Positions 6,051-6,206 of a stretch of 6,206 nt of DNA are shown here, in pieces. The position numbers were made by a program, and so were the translations under genes. The stretch is taken from assembly GCA_025352435.1 (NCBI GenBank), contig JANXTN010000369.1, positions 1 to 6,206 on the forward strand, written 5' to 3'. Source of the DNA: Ferruginibacter sp. (lineage in GTDB: Bacteria; Bacteroidota; Bacteroidia; Chitinophagales; Chitinophagaceae). The notes beneath the pieces were generated by a model. That model did no database searches. It saw nothing but the letters and a program-made list of their open reading frames with translations, and was not told where the DNA came from. Numbering within the stretch: the stretch's first letter is position 1; each line of letters begins with the position of its first letter.

Positions 6051-6206
6051 CCGGATATTCAACAAAATTTCTTTCCGTCTCATACAACCTAATTTGTATA
6101 TCTAATTCAGATTTTATCTCTGGTCTCAATAAATTGTAAATAACTATTATTATATTTTCTGCTGTAGGGTTTAATTGTAGAAAAATTAAGGTTAGTATTC
6201 TTTTGT

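Larger units (their letters stand above)
5842..6206. other. Non-coding region upstream of folE
   Basis: I find no credible gene in this stretch. It contains, from the folE side, a short GC-rich hairpin, an imperfect fold-back repeat and a 7-bp tandem repeat, each listed separately. From about 6053 to the window edge the DNA is plain AT-rich sequence, with nothing I can identify. No good TAnnTTTG match for folE was seen on the minus strand, so its promoter is not located. Confidence 0.7.

Noticed and set aside
5846..6139. 97-codon plus-strand ORF with a hydrophobic, Cys-containing start resembling a lipoprotein
   Set aside because: It runs through the GC hairpin, the fold-back repeat and the 7-bp tandem repeat, has no recognisable domain, and has low-complexity composition that follows these repeats.
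1..6206. A new defence, mobile or biosynthetic system
   Set aside because: Genes are on alternating strands, each with its own signals, and most are core metabolism. The single Uma2 gene has no partner, and no transposase, integrase, CRISPR repeats or toxin-antitoxin pair is visible.

Overview
The window looks like an ordinary chromosomal stretch from a member of the Bacteroidota, most plausibly the Chitinophagaceae or a near relative. This is inferred from several things. The DNA is AT-rich. Start codons are preceded by A/T-rich sequence rather than strong Shine-Dalgarno sites. Copies of the Bacteroidota -7 promoter motif TAnnTTTG (one exact, one near) lie upstream of Uma2 and mdh. The protein sequences also have the look of that group. 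No phage, transposase, CRISPR or RNA gene was recognised.

Layout, left to right. Positions 1-1874 (minus) carry a DUF1800-family protein that runs off the left edge, probably only a few residues before its end. Divergent from it is a small exported thioredoxin-fold protein (1977-2474, plus) with a CxxC site. Next comes malate dehydrogenase (mdh, 2638-3573, plus). It converges on malonyl-CoA:ACP transacylase (fabD, 3676-4566, minus), and a perfect bidirectional terminator hairpin lies between them. A Uma2-family PD-(D/E)XK nuclease-like gene (4657-5196, plus) is divergent from fabD and may give a leaderless or nearly leaderless mRNA. It converges on GTP cyclohydrolase I (folE, 5245-5841, minus), whose terminator U-tract overlaps the Uma2 stop codon. 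The last 365 bases are non-coding. They hold a small GC-rich hairpin, an imperfect fold-back repeat and a degenerate 7-bp tandem repeat.

The genes do not form an operon: each appears to be transcribed on its own, and strands alternate. Three are core metabolism (TCA cycle, fatty-acid synthesis, pterin/folate synthesis). The DUF1800, thioredoxin-like and Uma2 genes are accessory or poorly characterised. I see no convincing new multi-gene system. The items most worth checking are the start-proximal promoter of the Uma2 gene, the fold-back repeat upstream of folE, and the twin-arginine motif without a hydrophobic segment in the DUF1800 protein.
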